From positions 19,608,677 through 19,672,676 of the forward strand of contig JAJEKV010000011.1 of the NCBI GenBank assembly GCA_021234155.1: a DNA stretch of 64,000 nt, in the 5' to 3' direction. The notes below the pieces were generated by a model. The model was not told where the DNA came from and searched no databases. It was given only the letters and a program-made list of their open reading frames with translations. Numbering within the stretch: position 1 is the stretch's first letter; each line of letters starts with the position of its first letter. The position numbers and the translations under genes are program-made. Source of the DNA: Isoetes taiwanensis. Its lineage: Eukaryota; Streptophyta; Lycopodiopsida; Isoetales; Isoetaceae. Shown here piece by piece: positions 11,063-21,583 of the stretch.

Positions 11063-11092
<30 letters not shown>
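11063..11092 (-). other. Internal poly(A) tract (LINE 3' end)
   Basis: Thirty T on the + strand directly after the LINE 3' untranslated region; read as the poly(A) encoded in or added to the LINE transcript. Confidence 0.85.
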
Positions 11093-11093
<1 letters not shown>

Positions 11094-11366
11094 AAGGACG
11101 AAAGCCAAAAAGTTTATTAATCAGAGAAAAAGTACAAAGTTTACATGTCTCATCTAACTGTGTAAGCACACAAAGATGCCACAGGAGCACGAGCCTGGAG
11201 CACAATGTACTTACTCCAGAATAGGAGACTAATGATAAGAATCAATTCGGAGATACTGAATCCAGATGCGTTCCACCAGTTCTGAGTCAAGGGAGGAACA
11301 CTTGTAGGCTGTCAATATCTTTTTCTGGGCCACCGTAATAACACTGCGTGCAGATGAATAAATGCC

Positions 11367-12206
11367 CTAAAAGATGTGGTGTCTGCGACGCTCCCATATC
11401 GACCATAGGAGCCAACCGGAACCAAGATGAAATGCCCTTTGTTTAGCTGGAGGCCATGTGTTGGGATAGGACGCCAAAAGGATGCATCGGCAGTCCAATG
11501 TACTGGTAAACAAACCTTGTAGCCAAGACCACGCTGGTTGAACCTTAGGACAATCAAAGAGACAATGCTCAAGAGTCTCAACGTCCAAAGGACAGAGCGG
11601 GCATACTGCAGATATGCGAGGATCATAGCGATATCGACAGGCATTAACCCGCAGGCACCTGTGGATAACCTGCCACCACAGTACAGAGACTTTAGGGTGG
11701 AGCAACCTATCCCAAAGCCATCGCCATGTACGACACAAAGTGGGCTGTGGAACATGTAGGTGCCACCCATCTGGCAATTGGAGGGGTTGTGGTGCTAAAA
11801 GAAGGCGATATACTGATCTGACAAATTGCTTGCCTTTGTGAATCATGACAGTCCCATGGCACCCTTTCAGCAACACCAACTTGCACCATAAGAGGCAAAT
11901 TTTCTGCGACCTTCTCCCATAGAGATACATCCCAACGAGAGAGCAGGAACTTTGCTTGAAATTCAGGCCAAGACAGTAGGCGACCCTCCTCATACCATGC
12001 TTGAATAGAGACAACACCTGCAAGAACCCATCGTCACTATGTAAGGGGATGAACTGAGGCTGCCAATGGAGGTGCTGAGGGGTCTGGAGGCAGTGGTGCC
12101 CACCACCATGGAGTCTCCAAGAGGGTGTGGATAGAGGGGCATGGCCAGAAAAGATGTCTGACTGCCTCCCATGCTGCCAACAAGCCACGCAAAAATGGAG
12201 AAGCAC
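11367..12206 (-). pseudogene. LINE ORF2, C-terminal zinc-finger (zf-RVT) region
   Basis: After the second frameshift the frame carries a Trp-rich segment (WDRLLHPKVSVLWWQ) and the zf-RVT signature CPLC...HCLFDCP near its end. A 3' untranslated stretch of about 270 bp follows to the poly(A) at 11092-11063, ending in GGCTTTCGTCCTTC. Confidence 0.85.
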
Positions 12207-13050
12207 TTGGAAAAGGCTGCAGAGTCTGAAATAAAGCCCAAGGTAGGACTGGTTTGACAGCCTTCTTGCCTAGAGGGATACAGTGACCAAGAGCTTGTCT
12301 AAGAAGGCGTGAACCAGGAGAGTCATCCTCACCATTCAGGAGTCTCCAAATGAACTTTGAAATAAGCACTTTGCTCTGCAGTAAGAAGTCCGTCATACCC
12401 AGACCACCTGCCCATTTTGGAAGGATGCACTTCGACCAAGCCACCTTAACCATAGCACCTTCCTCAGTACCTGCACAAATAAAGTTCCGAACTATTGCAA
12501 TAAGCTCACGCACTTTGATCTGTGGTGCTAGCAGTACGGATGCCATATAAACATGGGTACTACTAAGGACTGGCTTGGCCACTGTAATGCGACCCGCAAG
12601 AGACAACTTAGCAGTGGACCACCAGAACAAGTGCTTCTCCAAACCCCTAATGATCTCCTCCCGTGCAGCTCCCATAGTAACATGGATGCCAATTGGAATC
12701 CCCAACAACTGGATGGCCTGTCCATGCGCAAGTAATTTCCATGGATAATCGTGAACACATGCCGGAGCCGGATTATCCAATGTCCACAAAGCTGTACACT
12801 TCTGCCACCCCACAAGAACACCGGAAGCCAGTGAAAAAGTATCTAAAAGCATTTTGGCAGTAGCAAGATTCTCCTCATTAGCGACTAGGAAGAGGAACGT
12901 GTCGTCTGCATATTGATTGCAAACCTCTTGTGTGACGTCCTCCATTGCAAGACCATGGAGAAGTCCCTCTGTCATTGCGATGGTGAATAAATGTGACAAA
13001 GCCTCTGTAACAATTGTGAAAAGCAATGGTGGTAAAGGGCATCCCTGGCG
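12037..13050 (-). pseudogene. LINE ORF2, RT C-terminal half
   Basis: Continues the RT after the first frameshift: GCPLPPLLF, then the catalytic YADD in NQYADDTFLFLV, LLGIPIG and the thumb region (LSLAGRITVAKPVL, WSKCILPKWAGGLG). It ends at a second frameshift near 12100. Typical of plant L1-clade LINEs. Confidence 0.9.
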
Positions 13051-14892
13051 AATACCAGACCGAGTGAAAAGGCATGTGACGGCTCACCATGGAACAGGAC
13101 AGTCGCCCGAGCAGAGATATGCAGCTTCATAATATCTGATGTGAATTGTTCCCCAAATCCCAGTCTTAGCATACAACGGCGCATGAACTCCCTGCTGACA
13201 CTGTCATAAGCTTTTGCAAAATCAAGCTTAAGGTATATAACTGGAAGGTTTTGCCTACGTGCCCAATAAATTCCCTCGTAAGCAGCAGCAACATTATTCA
13301 AAATGCACCATTTTGGAAGAAAACCTGATTGGGTTGTTGAGATGGACTCTGCCAAGATGTCCTTTACCCGCTCTGCAAAAGCCTTGATGAAGATCTTATA
13401 TACGGATGACAATAAGGTGATGGGCCGCCAATCTGAAATAGTCTGAGGATCCTTGGCCTTGGGGATGAGTGAGATGGCACCTGTGTTTAGAATTCTATCC
13501 AAAGCAGTGGACCGCCGAAAGTCACAGAAAGCATCATACACATCTGGCTCCAGCCATTCCCAATACTCCTGGAAGAACTCAATTGGCAAACCATCCAAAC
13601 CTGGGCATTTGCCTCTCTTCAGTTCAAAGACTGTCGAACCTAAATCATCAGCTGTCATAGCTGCCTCTATGGACTCGCGCTGCTCACCAGAGATGATGGG
13701 GAAAATCCTAGATAAAACAGCATCTTGCATTTCTGATTGAAAGGGAAGATGTTTCTCAGCAAAAAACTTCTGGAAGTGGTTATGCAGATGCTGCCAAAGT
13801 TCAGTCGGCTCTGTTAGCATCGAACCATTCGGCAAAAGCAATGAGGACATGGTTGATGTCATGCGACGCCTCTTAGCTGCACGAAAAAAGAAGCCCGTAC
13901 AACGGTCTCCATCACGAAACCAATGCAGACCTGCCTTCACCTTTGCTTGCTGAATTTGCTCCTCCTCCAATGCTTGGATCTGTGCCAAAATATCACGATC
14001 ATGAACACCTGAAAGACGTCCCTGTCGAGAATGGAGCAGGTCCTGATACAAAGTGTCCAGTAAAGCACGACCTGCTGCTGCAGACTCTCGACCCCACTCT
14101 TTGGCAAAACCCCTGACTGCCGCAATTGCATCCACTATGCCAGTCATACCTCGACGTCGGTTGAAGGCAGTTGTCCAAGTATTCTTGCAACCTTCTTGAA
14201 AGTCAGCATCCTTTAAGAACTTCACGTTCAAGCGAAAAGACGTCCTTCCAGGCCGCCGTTGCTGCAGGGGCTCGTCTGAAATGAATTGCAGATGGTAGTC
14301 TGAAACTGAGTTATCTCTGAGACAGAATCGAAAGAGACCTGAAAGTGCCGCAACTGTATCTGTATTCCAATAAGCTCTATCCAACCGAGAGCTTGCGCGA
14401 CCCCCACCAACTTGGCCATTGCACCAAGCGAAGGCACCTTCACCATCAATCTCCGAGAAGTTGCAGTCATGGAGTAGACGAAGCCACTGCTGGCGTTCAA
14501 AACCAGACACCACTATAGAGGTCGCCCCCAACCAATCAGACTCCACTTCCACCATATTGAGATCCCCAACAAGAAGCCATGAAATGTGGCAGCCCAAGCT
14601 GAGTATCTTCCCTCGCAAAGAGGCCCACAGTGAAGCTCTCTGATGAGGTCTATTATGGGTGTGAACATTAATTAGAACATATTTAACCCCTTGTTCCTGC
14701 CATACAATTAGGGCCCAACGACCAAAGCGATCAGCCTGAGTAAAGATGACTGGCAAGGAAGGAAGCCAAGCTATCATGACCCCTGCACTGGCAGAATCAG
14801 CTGCTGCGATAAGGACATTAAACCTGCGACCAACCATGTCTGCAAGCTTTGATACATCTCCCTTACGACACTTATGCTCTTGAAGACATACA
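12972..14892 (-). pseudogene. LINE ORF2, endonuclease and RT N-terminal half
   Basis: The frame begins inside the apurinic-like endonuclease (CLQEHKCRKGD-type start at the very edge, so motif E survives), with GDLNMVE, a SDYHL near the domain end and NVHTHNRP in between. A helical spacer follows, then RT: GKCPGLDGLP, IPKAKDPQTISDWRPI, GFLPK and the catalytic-palm LDFAKAYDSV. The frame is lost near 13040, just before the expected RQGCPL block. The enzyme nicks target DNA and primes cDNA from it. ORF1 is absent because of truncation. Confidence 0.9.
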
Positions 14893-16170
14893 AACTGATG
14901 TTGTAAAAGGTGGTTAGAGCATTCTTGAAAATTTACTTCTCAGGTTTGCTTAGTTATATTACTCAAGAGCTTAGGCTCTAGAATTTGAGTATGGAATTTA
15001 AGATGTTCTATGATCTCACTTGTAGAATTTTGTAGGAGACTCAAGTGTTCCTTGAAACTTTTCAAGTGAGTATTAGCACAAAAAAGGTTTAAATTCAAAA
15101 CGTATGATATATATTTAACAAAATCTGGACTTATTCAAATCTAATAGTAATACTTCACGGATGCACTGATAAGATTATACATACAAATTTTAACTCTTTT
15201 CGATTTTAATAATTTTATTAATTTGTCTTTAAATCAAAAGTATGATGTTTACTAAAGCATAAAATCAATTTCTAGACTAGTCTTTCCATCAATCTATTTA
15301 GAATTAAATTTTTATTTATGAAGAACTATATATGATTAAAATATTGTCTTTTCAAAATATCTAGGGAATGTTTTTTGTTGAAAGTATTTAAATGATTACG
15401 TTTATATTAAATAATTTATCTTTTCAATAATAAATTATTTAAAATTTTGCTATTAAAATATAAACTTTATGATTTAATAAATTTCAAACTAAAATTTGTC
15501 TTAAAATAGTTTTAAAAGTGCTAAGAGTCTGTAATTGTAAAATCCTTATAATAGTTTAAGTCAATCGCTTATCAAAATGGCTTATAATGTTTGGACAAAT
15601 TGTAATTGCAAGGTTCCTTCACAAATTGTAATGTTTGGACATCTGTATGTCCATGACATTGTTATATTTCGTATTTTATCTTTGTTGAGTTCGAATTGAA
15701 TTTGCAGCATGTTTATGCATTTAGAATCATAGGGTGTTGGGGATGCAGTAACAAGTTGGCGAAATATGTGAAATACATTAACTTTGAGAATGAGTATGTG
15801 ATCAAGCCATCGTGGTTAATCTGAAAGGCTGAATTGTTGGATGTAGAAAATTGAAAAAGAATTTAGTAAGTGACTTGGATACATTGCTATGCAATAGAGT
15901 TACTGTTCCAGCTAAGTGAAGGATAGAATGCTTTTGTTTTTGTTTTTAACTTGGTTAGTATCATGAGAGTAATATATTAATGTGTATTGTGTCTAAAAAC
16001 ATGGAAAGAAACATCTATGAACATCACACTAAATACGAGATAAAAAGATGCTATTTAAAATAAAGGTGATGTCGTTTAGGGAGTAGTTCGAGGCCAATAT
16101 ATTGTTGGATTCAGTTGCTCATAGATTGATCTTATTGTAGAGCATTAAACGTTTTTGAAATGTTTAGAAA

Positions 16171-16314
16171 TCCATATTGGAGGCCGTGGATCTGGTATAC
16201 TATGCGAAGCATGGCAAATATTATAGAGAAGACTTGGTGTTTGTGAACCAAGTCATCGACAAGATCTGTCAGGTCTTTGAACTGGGGTTTATGGCCGTCA
16301 TAGAATTGAGATAG
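16171..16314 (+). pseudogene. Exon-like fragment, copy 2
   Basis: Counterpart of 8466-8609, with Val to Ala, His to Tyr and Gly to Arg changes and the same TAG end. The upstream exon-like piece (about 15750-15823) reads NKLAKYVKYINFENEYVIK before a TGA. No known domain recognised. Confidence 0.4.
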
Positions 16315-16639
16315 TTATGATATGTTATACAACAGATCACATTGTTGCTACAAAGGTCCTAGGTATGTTACCTTTATCTCGTGTCTTCATCTTCTATTTT
16401 TTATAATAACTGATGTTGTAAAAGGTGGTTAGAGCATTCTTGAAAATTTACTTCTCAGGTTTGCTTAGTTGTATTACTCAAGAGCTTAGGCTCTAGAATT
16501 TGAGTATGGAATTTAAGATGTTCTATGATCTCACTTGTAGAATTTTGTTGTTGTTTTCTAGAAATTCATATTTTTTTACGCCAACTCAGACAAAACAACT
16601 TACATATTTTTATATAAAGGTGATAAGCCTTTTGCTTTC

Positions 16640-16705
16640 TTTGCACGTGATAGCATTTCAATCCTTTCAATGCTGGCCCAGCATTGAAATGCTATCACAT
16701 GCAAA
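16640..16705. repeat. Hairpin, 23 bp arms
   Basis: Arms 16640-16662 and 16683-16705 pair with one mismatch around a 20-base centre; the centre plus inner arms contain a second overlapping palindrome (tttcaatgctgg/ccagcattgaaa). Lies in the 745 bp unique to copy 2. Confidence 0.85.
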
Positions 16706-16865
16706 TAAAACCAATCTTTGAAATTTCTTTTAAAGTTTCAAGTTTCAAACAGCGGATCCTTTCCACTAGAAATGCCTTCACCTTTTGACTAGAATATGTC
16801 GGCAAATGACCTCAAGCTGTTACACAAGATCTCAATTATTAGTAGTGGACAGTGGACTACAATGA

Positions 16866-17126
16866 TCAGAGGTCTTCAATGATCATGTTTAACTCATCGA
16901 TCATACTAAAATTAAAGACTCGTTCCGGATCACAATTATCAATGTCCGTCTTTATCATATAGCGGTACAGGTCCCGCACAACAGTAGGATCTGATAGATC
17001 CACACTGTCCTTCACAGCAGTCAGTGCCATTGTCCAAATATCTTCGTGAATTTGCTGCCGCGGGTATGCCTTCCACATCTCTAAGAAGTAAATTTTGACA
17101 GCTTTAAATCGATCCATAGGAGTCGC
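16866..17126 (-). pseudogene. Terminal-exon-like coding fragment
   Basis: Starts after an acceptor (TATATCCAG at 17135-17127) and is open for 86 codons to TGA. The peptide begins ATPMDRFKAVKIYFLEMWK and continues with a Pro-Arg-Gln, then acidic helix-rich sequence ending DELNMIIEDL. Composition and the clean acceptor suggest a real last exon. Family not recognised, and no other exon is seen nearby. Confidence 0.45.
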
Positions 17127-17839
17127 CTGGATATACAAACAAAAAATAGTTAGGTTCCGCTTAAATCTTTAACTAAAACAAGTTAAATTTATTCACACCA
17201 AAACACAGTCTAGCTTGTTTACGGGTAATGAAAATGAAGCATTTATGGAAGTCTTTGTGGAGTCTATGATAATGTCTGTTCTTTCTATCATTCTCAAGTG
17301 TTCCTTGAAGTAATGAAATAACTTTTCAAGTGAGTATTAGCACAAAAAAGATTTAAATTCAAAACGTATGATATATATTTAACAAAATCTGGACTTATTC
17401 AAATCTAATAGTAATACTTCACGGATGCACTTATAAGATTATATATACATATTTTAAGTCTTCTTGATTTTAATAATTTTATTAATTTGTCTTTAAATCA
17501 AGAGTATGATGTTTACTAAAGCATAAAATCAATTTCTAGACTAGTCTTTCCATCAATCTATTTAGAATTAAATTTTTATATATGAAGAACTATATATGAT
17601 TAAAATATTGTCGTTTCAAAATATCTATGGAATGTTTTTGTTGAAAGTATTTAAATGATTACATTTTTATTAAATAGTTTATTTTTTCAATAATAAATTA
17701 TTCAAAATTTTGCTATTAAAATATAAACTTTATGATTTAATAAATTTCAAACTAAAATTTGTCTTAAAATAGTTTTAAAAGTGCTAAGAGTCTGTAATTG
17801 TAAAATCCTTATAATAGTTTAAGTCAATCGCTTATCAAA

Positions 17840-18111
17840 CTATCACGTTTCATTTACAAATTGTCAAATTTTAAATTGCTAAATCATTGAAATTTTAAAA
17901 TTTCATATCCTTGAAATATCTTCTAAATAGATTCAAATAAAAATTAGTTTTGAAAACAACTTTATGTTTTAATAACCATTGTCCTTTTATTAATTTGAAA
18001 GAAACCTGTATAATTATAACTTATAAAAGTTATTAATTATTAATATAAAAAAAAGCTAAAAAATACATATAATCTTATAATGGCATCCTTAAAGTGATTT
18101 CTATTAAATCA
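17840..18111. other. AT-rich spacer, no gene seen
   Basis: Very AT-rich, between the tandem duplication and the split recombinase gene; nothing recognised. Confidence 0.5.
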
Positions 18112-18217
18112 ACTGCTGATTGGTTAGAAGATGAAGTATTGCAAGATATGGCTTGTTAATTGACTGTGATGTAGAGGATGTAGTGCGTAATATAGAGAAT
18201 GTCTCTTCTAGGTTGAT

Positions 18218-18712
18218 ATGGACATTATTAATTCTAATGTTCAAAATACAAAGAAAGCCAGAAAGAAAGGGAAGAATGCATGTTTTCTTGAGTTTGATCA
18301 AGAATTTGTTAAGGAGTTGAGGATGGCTAGGAGGAGGTTTGATGAGTGCCGTATGCATCGTGGCTTTGGTACTTCTAAAAAACTGGAGGAGTTGGATAAG
18401 AGGGAGTTTGCTGGCATGTTAGAAGAGTCCATTCTACAAGTTATTAAAACGGATGTGAACTCTTCCCGACTGAATCATGAGTATTTTCTTTGACTCTTTA
18501 TTTCATATATTTTCTATTGATTGTTACTTATCATTTCTTATTTATGACAGGTTATAGGATATGTTTAGGAAGTTTGGTGCCATGATTAGATGGGCGCAAG
18601 AAATTAGAGTGGCTGAAAGTGGTATTAAGAAGAGACCTTTTGATAATAGATGCTGCCCTCTCTTTACTAAAGTTAGGCCTGCTTGAATAGCATTAATGCA
18701 CCATTCTAGGAA
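18218..18712 (+). pseudogene. DUF3504/Crypton-like tyrosine recombinase gene, 5' part
   Basis: Exon-like frame 18218-18493, preceded by an acceptor (TCTTCTAG), encodes a basic start (KKARKKGK) then a helical region with SKKLEELDKREFAGMLEES and LQVIKTD. This matches the pattern of the N-terminal core-binding helices of DUF3504 proteins (ELD...F...L..F...VRK.DG). A second exon (about 18551-18690) reads FRKFGAMIRWAQEIRVAESG. The gene is cut at 18712 by an LTR element and resumes at 33828. Frames do not join cleanly, so the copy is decayed. Identification rests mainly on the 3' part. Confidence 0.55.
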
Positions 18713-20253
18713 TGTGACGTTCCAGCATAACATACGGTATGAATACGTATATTATACTGACACGTCACTAGTACATGTCGACTCAGACGACATGTACACG
18801 GCGACCGTAAAGGGTAGTACCCTAGGGTACGACCTTGTGAACCATTATATTGCACATGTTAAGGCCACATGTGAATATAATATCCTTTGCCATGTGGCAA
18901 TAGCCCATTGACTAAAAAGGGCCCAGCCCTAAATTCGTGGGCATAAAGGGGCATAAACCCTAAAAGGGAAACCCTTTCGGTTTCCAGCCCCTATAGGTCG
19001 GATTGCAGCAGCTTTGGGCGCCATTTCGCCTGAAGAGTAGCAGAGGAGTCGGAATTCATAGGTTGCAGCTCGATCCAGGACCAGCAGTCTCGAAATCCAG
19101 CAGCATGGACGCCTTCAGAGGAGTGGGAGCCAGCCAAGAAGTGGGTTAGTGGTTGATCTGATAGTTAAATCCGAGTTCTCAGGCCTCATTCCATAGGATT
19201 AGTATTCATTCTTAGCTATAGGCGACCCCTACAGCCTAAGAATGATAGGAACTAACAAAGGAACCTAACCATGTATGATTAGGTAGATTAGAATAGATGT
19301 ATTCTATTATTTCAGTTCTGTTGTGATGTTGTTTTGATATTCTATGCGCCACTCTTGTGTATTGGGAAGGGGGGTAGAGACCCAGAGCCCAAGTAGTTGG
19401 ATGATCCTAGTTTTAGCCCATTAATTCCCAATTACGCGGCTCGTGCATAAGAGCCCGCTTGGCTGTGGGTGGCGGAGCTAGACCGGCTGACAAGGGAGGG
19501 CTTGTCCAATCACGGTTGATCCCGCTGGCGCGTAACGACGGCCGGGGAACGCTGTGAGCTAGGCCTAATACCCTGGCACTGCGTGAGGGCAGGGTATGGG
19601 CTCGACACTCGTGGGGTGATGCGTCACCTTCCAAAGGAGTTGAAGTCGAATCTGGCAAAGGCTCTCTAGCTCGCCTTTGTGATTGGCATGAACCTTCGGA
19701 GGGAGTGATCCCCTCCTCGCCTCATCGGGCCGGGGAGATGCAACCCAAGAGCAAGTAGCCCCTCCGGCTATTCACCCGCGGGCCTACGGTCGTTCCAATA
19801 CTTTTCAGCCTATCCGCAAAGTATGCACAGAGGGGGCGGATGGAGTGGACTACCCAACGACCATGTTCCTATGCCAGCCAAATCCATTTGCCATGAATTC
19901 TGTCTGCATTGCTATCTGGAGACCCCAAGCCGTCAGTCTTTCCCCATGAGTCTGAGCCTGGGTAGGTTTTCCCCATGTTATGTTGATGTACTGATGTGTT
20001 GTTGCAGCTACTGTGGGTATGTTATTGTTGATTGATGTCATGTGCTCATGTTTTGTTTACGCTTCTGCAGCTAGGTCGATCCCGAGGGAGACGGGATGAA
20101 TGACACGTCCATTCTTCCCCGTCGGGTTCTTGGCCACCATCAAGGGCCCGATGTTAGGTGGACGGCCTCATGTCAGCGAGCAGATGCTGATTTGAGGGAT
20201 GATCTCCAGTTTGTATACGATCAGGGCATCGTATATGAGCCGGGGTCCTCTAA
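18713..20253 (+). repeat. 5' LTR of the 15 kb element
   Basis: Begins TGTGACG and aligns along its whole length with 32257-33827. Compared with the 3' LTR it has many small differences, and its TATA region reads gggcataaagggg instead of tataaaagggg. GC-rich open frames in it are not genes. Confidence 0.9.
18771..18797. repeat. LTR hairpin, 5' copy
   Basis: GTACATGTCG, seven-base loop, CGACATGTAC: perfect 10 bp arms. Conserved in the 3' LTR. Confidence 0.85.
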
Positions 20254-20254
20254 A

Positions 20255-20276
20255 TGGTATCGTAGCTCGATCTTGG
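20255..20276 (+). other. Primer-binding site of the 15 kb element
   Basis: TGGTATCGTAGC two bases after the 5' LTR, close to the initiator-Met PBS TGGTATCAGAGC with two changes. Confidence 0.6.
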
Positions 20277-20481
20277 CGCACTGTGATCGAGCAATCGACC
20301 AAAACCCTATAGGAACTAACTCATCTAGACATTCAGTCTTAGAGGTAAAAGCCCAAGCACAAACCTCGAGTAGCGGGAAATTTTTTTTCCTGGGGTAGAG
20401 CTAGTAATTATCTAAGATTAGGATAATTAGAGAACATAGGCACTTAAGAGATCCTAATAAATTTCAGGCACTTTTGGCCAA

Positions 20482-21583
20482 TGACTCCAAGAGTGCGCCA
20501 GGAGCATGTTAGGTTCAGACCTAATGGCCCTCTCGCGCACTCTTAGAGTAGTCACCCCATATGAACCCTAGAACTTGGCCTTAGGAACTCCAAATGGTAA
20601 AATAAAAGATGAAATCCCAATCAAAAAGTTCGAAATAGCTAGAATTATATGTTAAAACATCGAAAAACATTAAGTACAAGTCACTTTTGGAACAATATAT
20701 GACTCCAAGAGTGCGCCAGAGTATAGTTAGGTCCCGACCTAACCCCCTCCTCGCGCACTCTTAGAGTCATCCCTAAAAGTGACCTCAAAAAAATTGATCA
20801 TAACTTACTCAAATGGTAAAGGTAATAATAGAATCTTGTTTAGAATGATTAAATTAGTGGGAAACGCATGTTAAATTGTGTAAATTGGATAAGTTTAGAG
20901 CGGAAAGGGACAACACCTCTAAGGGTGCGCCAGGGCATAGTTAGGTCTGGACCTAACACCCTCCTCGCGCATTCGAGAGAAAATAGTTGAAGAAGACCTA
21001 GCTTCGATTCGAGATATGGAGGATTTCATCAACAAACCAAGAAATTAAGCAAGGCAGAGATGGAGGTCGTGCAACACCTGAAGAATCATTGGCGTGCACG
21101 CTCCACGCAAAAGACACCGAAAGACATGAGACTGGCGAAGTACATCAAGAGGACAGATAAATAGAACACAAGCTGCTTTTTGTAACTGGCAGGCTTATAT
21201 GTAGTGTATGAAAATTTTGAATAATAAAGATATATAGTCGCTTAAAAATGTGTAGTCATTAGGTACAGTATTAGATCTGGAGCAAATGCGACATTTTGGC
21301 CAAACACCTCCAAGAGTGCGCCAGAGCATAGTTAGGTCCCAACCTAACCCCCTCCTCGCGCACTCTTAGAGTCATCCAGCCAACTGGGCCATTGATTAGC
21401 CCTACTTGCTCCAAACGTAGTAAATAAACAAAGAAACTTGCATTTAGGAAGAAAATTAATAGAAATTTACCCCTTCCAGCTGATTCTTGGCACCCATTAG
21501 GCAGAGATAGGCCAACACCTCTAAGAGTGCGCCAGAGGCCACTTAGGTCCCAACCTAACACCCCCCTCGCGCACTCTTAGAGG
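20482..21583. repeat. Array of five related hairpins after the PBS
   Basis: Five copies at 20482-20553, 20700-20769, 20917-20978, 21307-21371 and 21519-21583. Each has a left arm like CTCTAAGAGTGCGC, a right arm GCGCACTCTTAGAG and an inner short inverted pair (TTAGGTC/GACCTAA). Spacing varies from about 150 to 400 bp, and the DNA between copies is unrelated. Both arms are conserved while spacers are not. Confidence 0.9.

Larger units (their letters stand above)
8711..14892 (-). mobile_element. 5'-truncated L1-type LINE insertion with two poly(A) tracts
   Basis: The insertion is bounded by an 8-10 bp target duplication (aactgatg, 8703-8710 and 14893-14900); the empty site survives in the tandem copy at 16408. 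Sense is the - strand. It starts inside the endonuclease domain (5' truncation, typical of target-primed reverse transcription), runs through RT and the C-terminal zinc finger, reaches a 30-base poly(A) (T at 11063-11092), then continues 2.3 kb to a second 29-base poly(A) (T at 8711-8739) that abuts the target duplication. Coding frame has at least two frameshifts. Confidence 0.85.
7877..15576. repeat. Tandem host-segment duplication, copy 1 (interrupted by a LINE)
   Basis: 7877-8710 and 14893-15576 together (about 1518 bp) match 15577-17839 in order. The boundary between copies is exact: copy 1 ends cgcttatcaaa at 15576 and copy 2 starts atggcttataatg at 15577, matching 7877. Copy 1 holds a 6182 bp LINE-containing insertion and lacks about 745 bp present in copy 2 (16545-17290). 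Confidence 0.9.
15577..17839. repeat. Tandem host-segment duplication, copy 2
   Basis: 2263 bp, well over 90 percent identical by eye to copy 1 over shared parts. It represents the uninterrupted (pre-insertion) state for the LINE site: ataactgatgttgtaaaagg at 16406-16425. It contains an extra 745 bp with a hairpin and a coding-like exon. Confidence 0.9.

Noticed and set aside
11058-11092. Separate full LINE insertion ending at the inner poly(A)
   Set aside because: No target duplication at the inner tract; the only one found lies at 8703/14893.
19413-20398. GC-rich open frames within the LTRs at 18713 and 32257
   Set aside because: They fall inside LTR sequence, are not conserved as frames between the two LTR copies and have no family match.
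20482-21583. CRISPR-like array
   Set aside because: Repeats are irregularly spaced, are hairpins with unequal spacers of 150-400 bp and sit in a eukaryotic LTR element.
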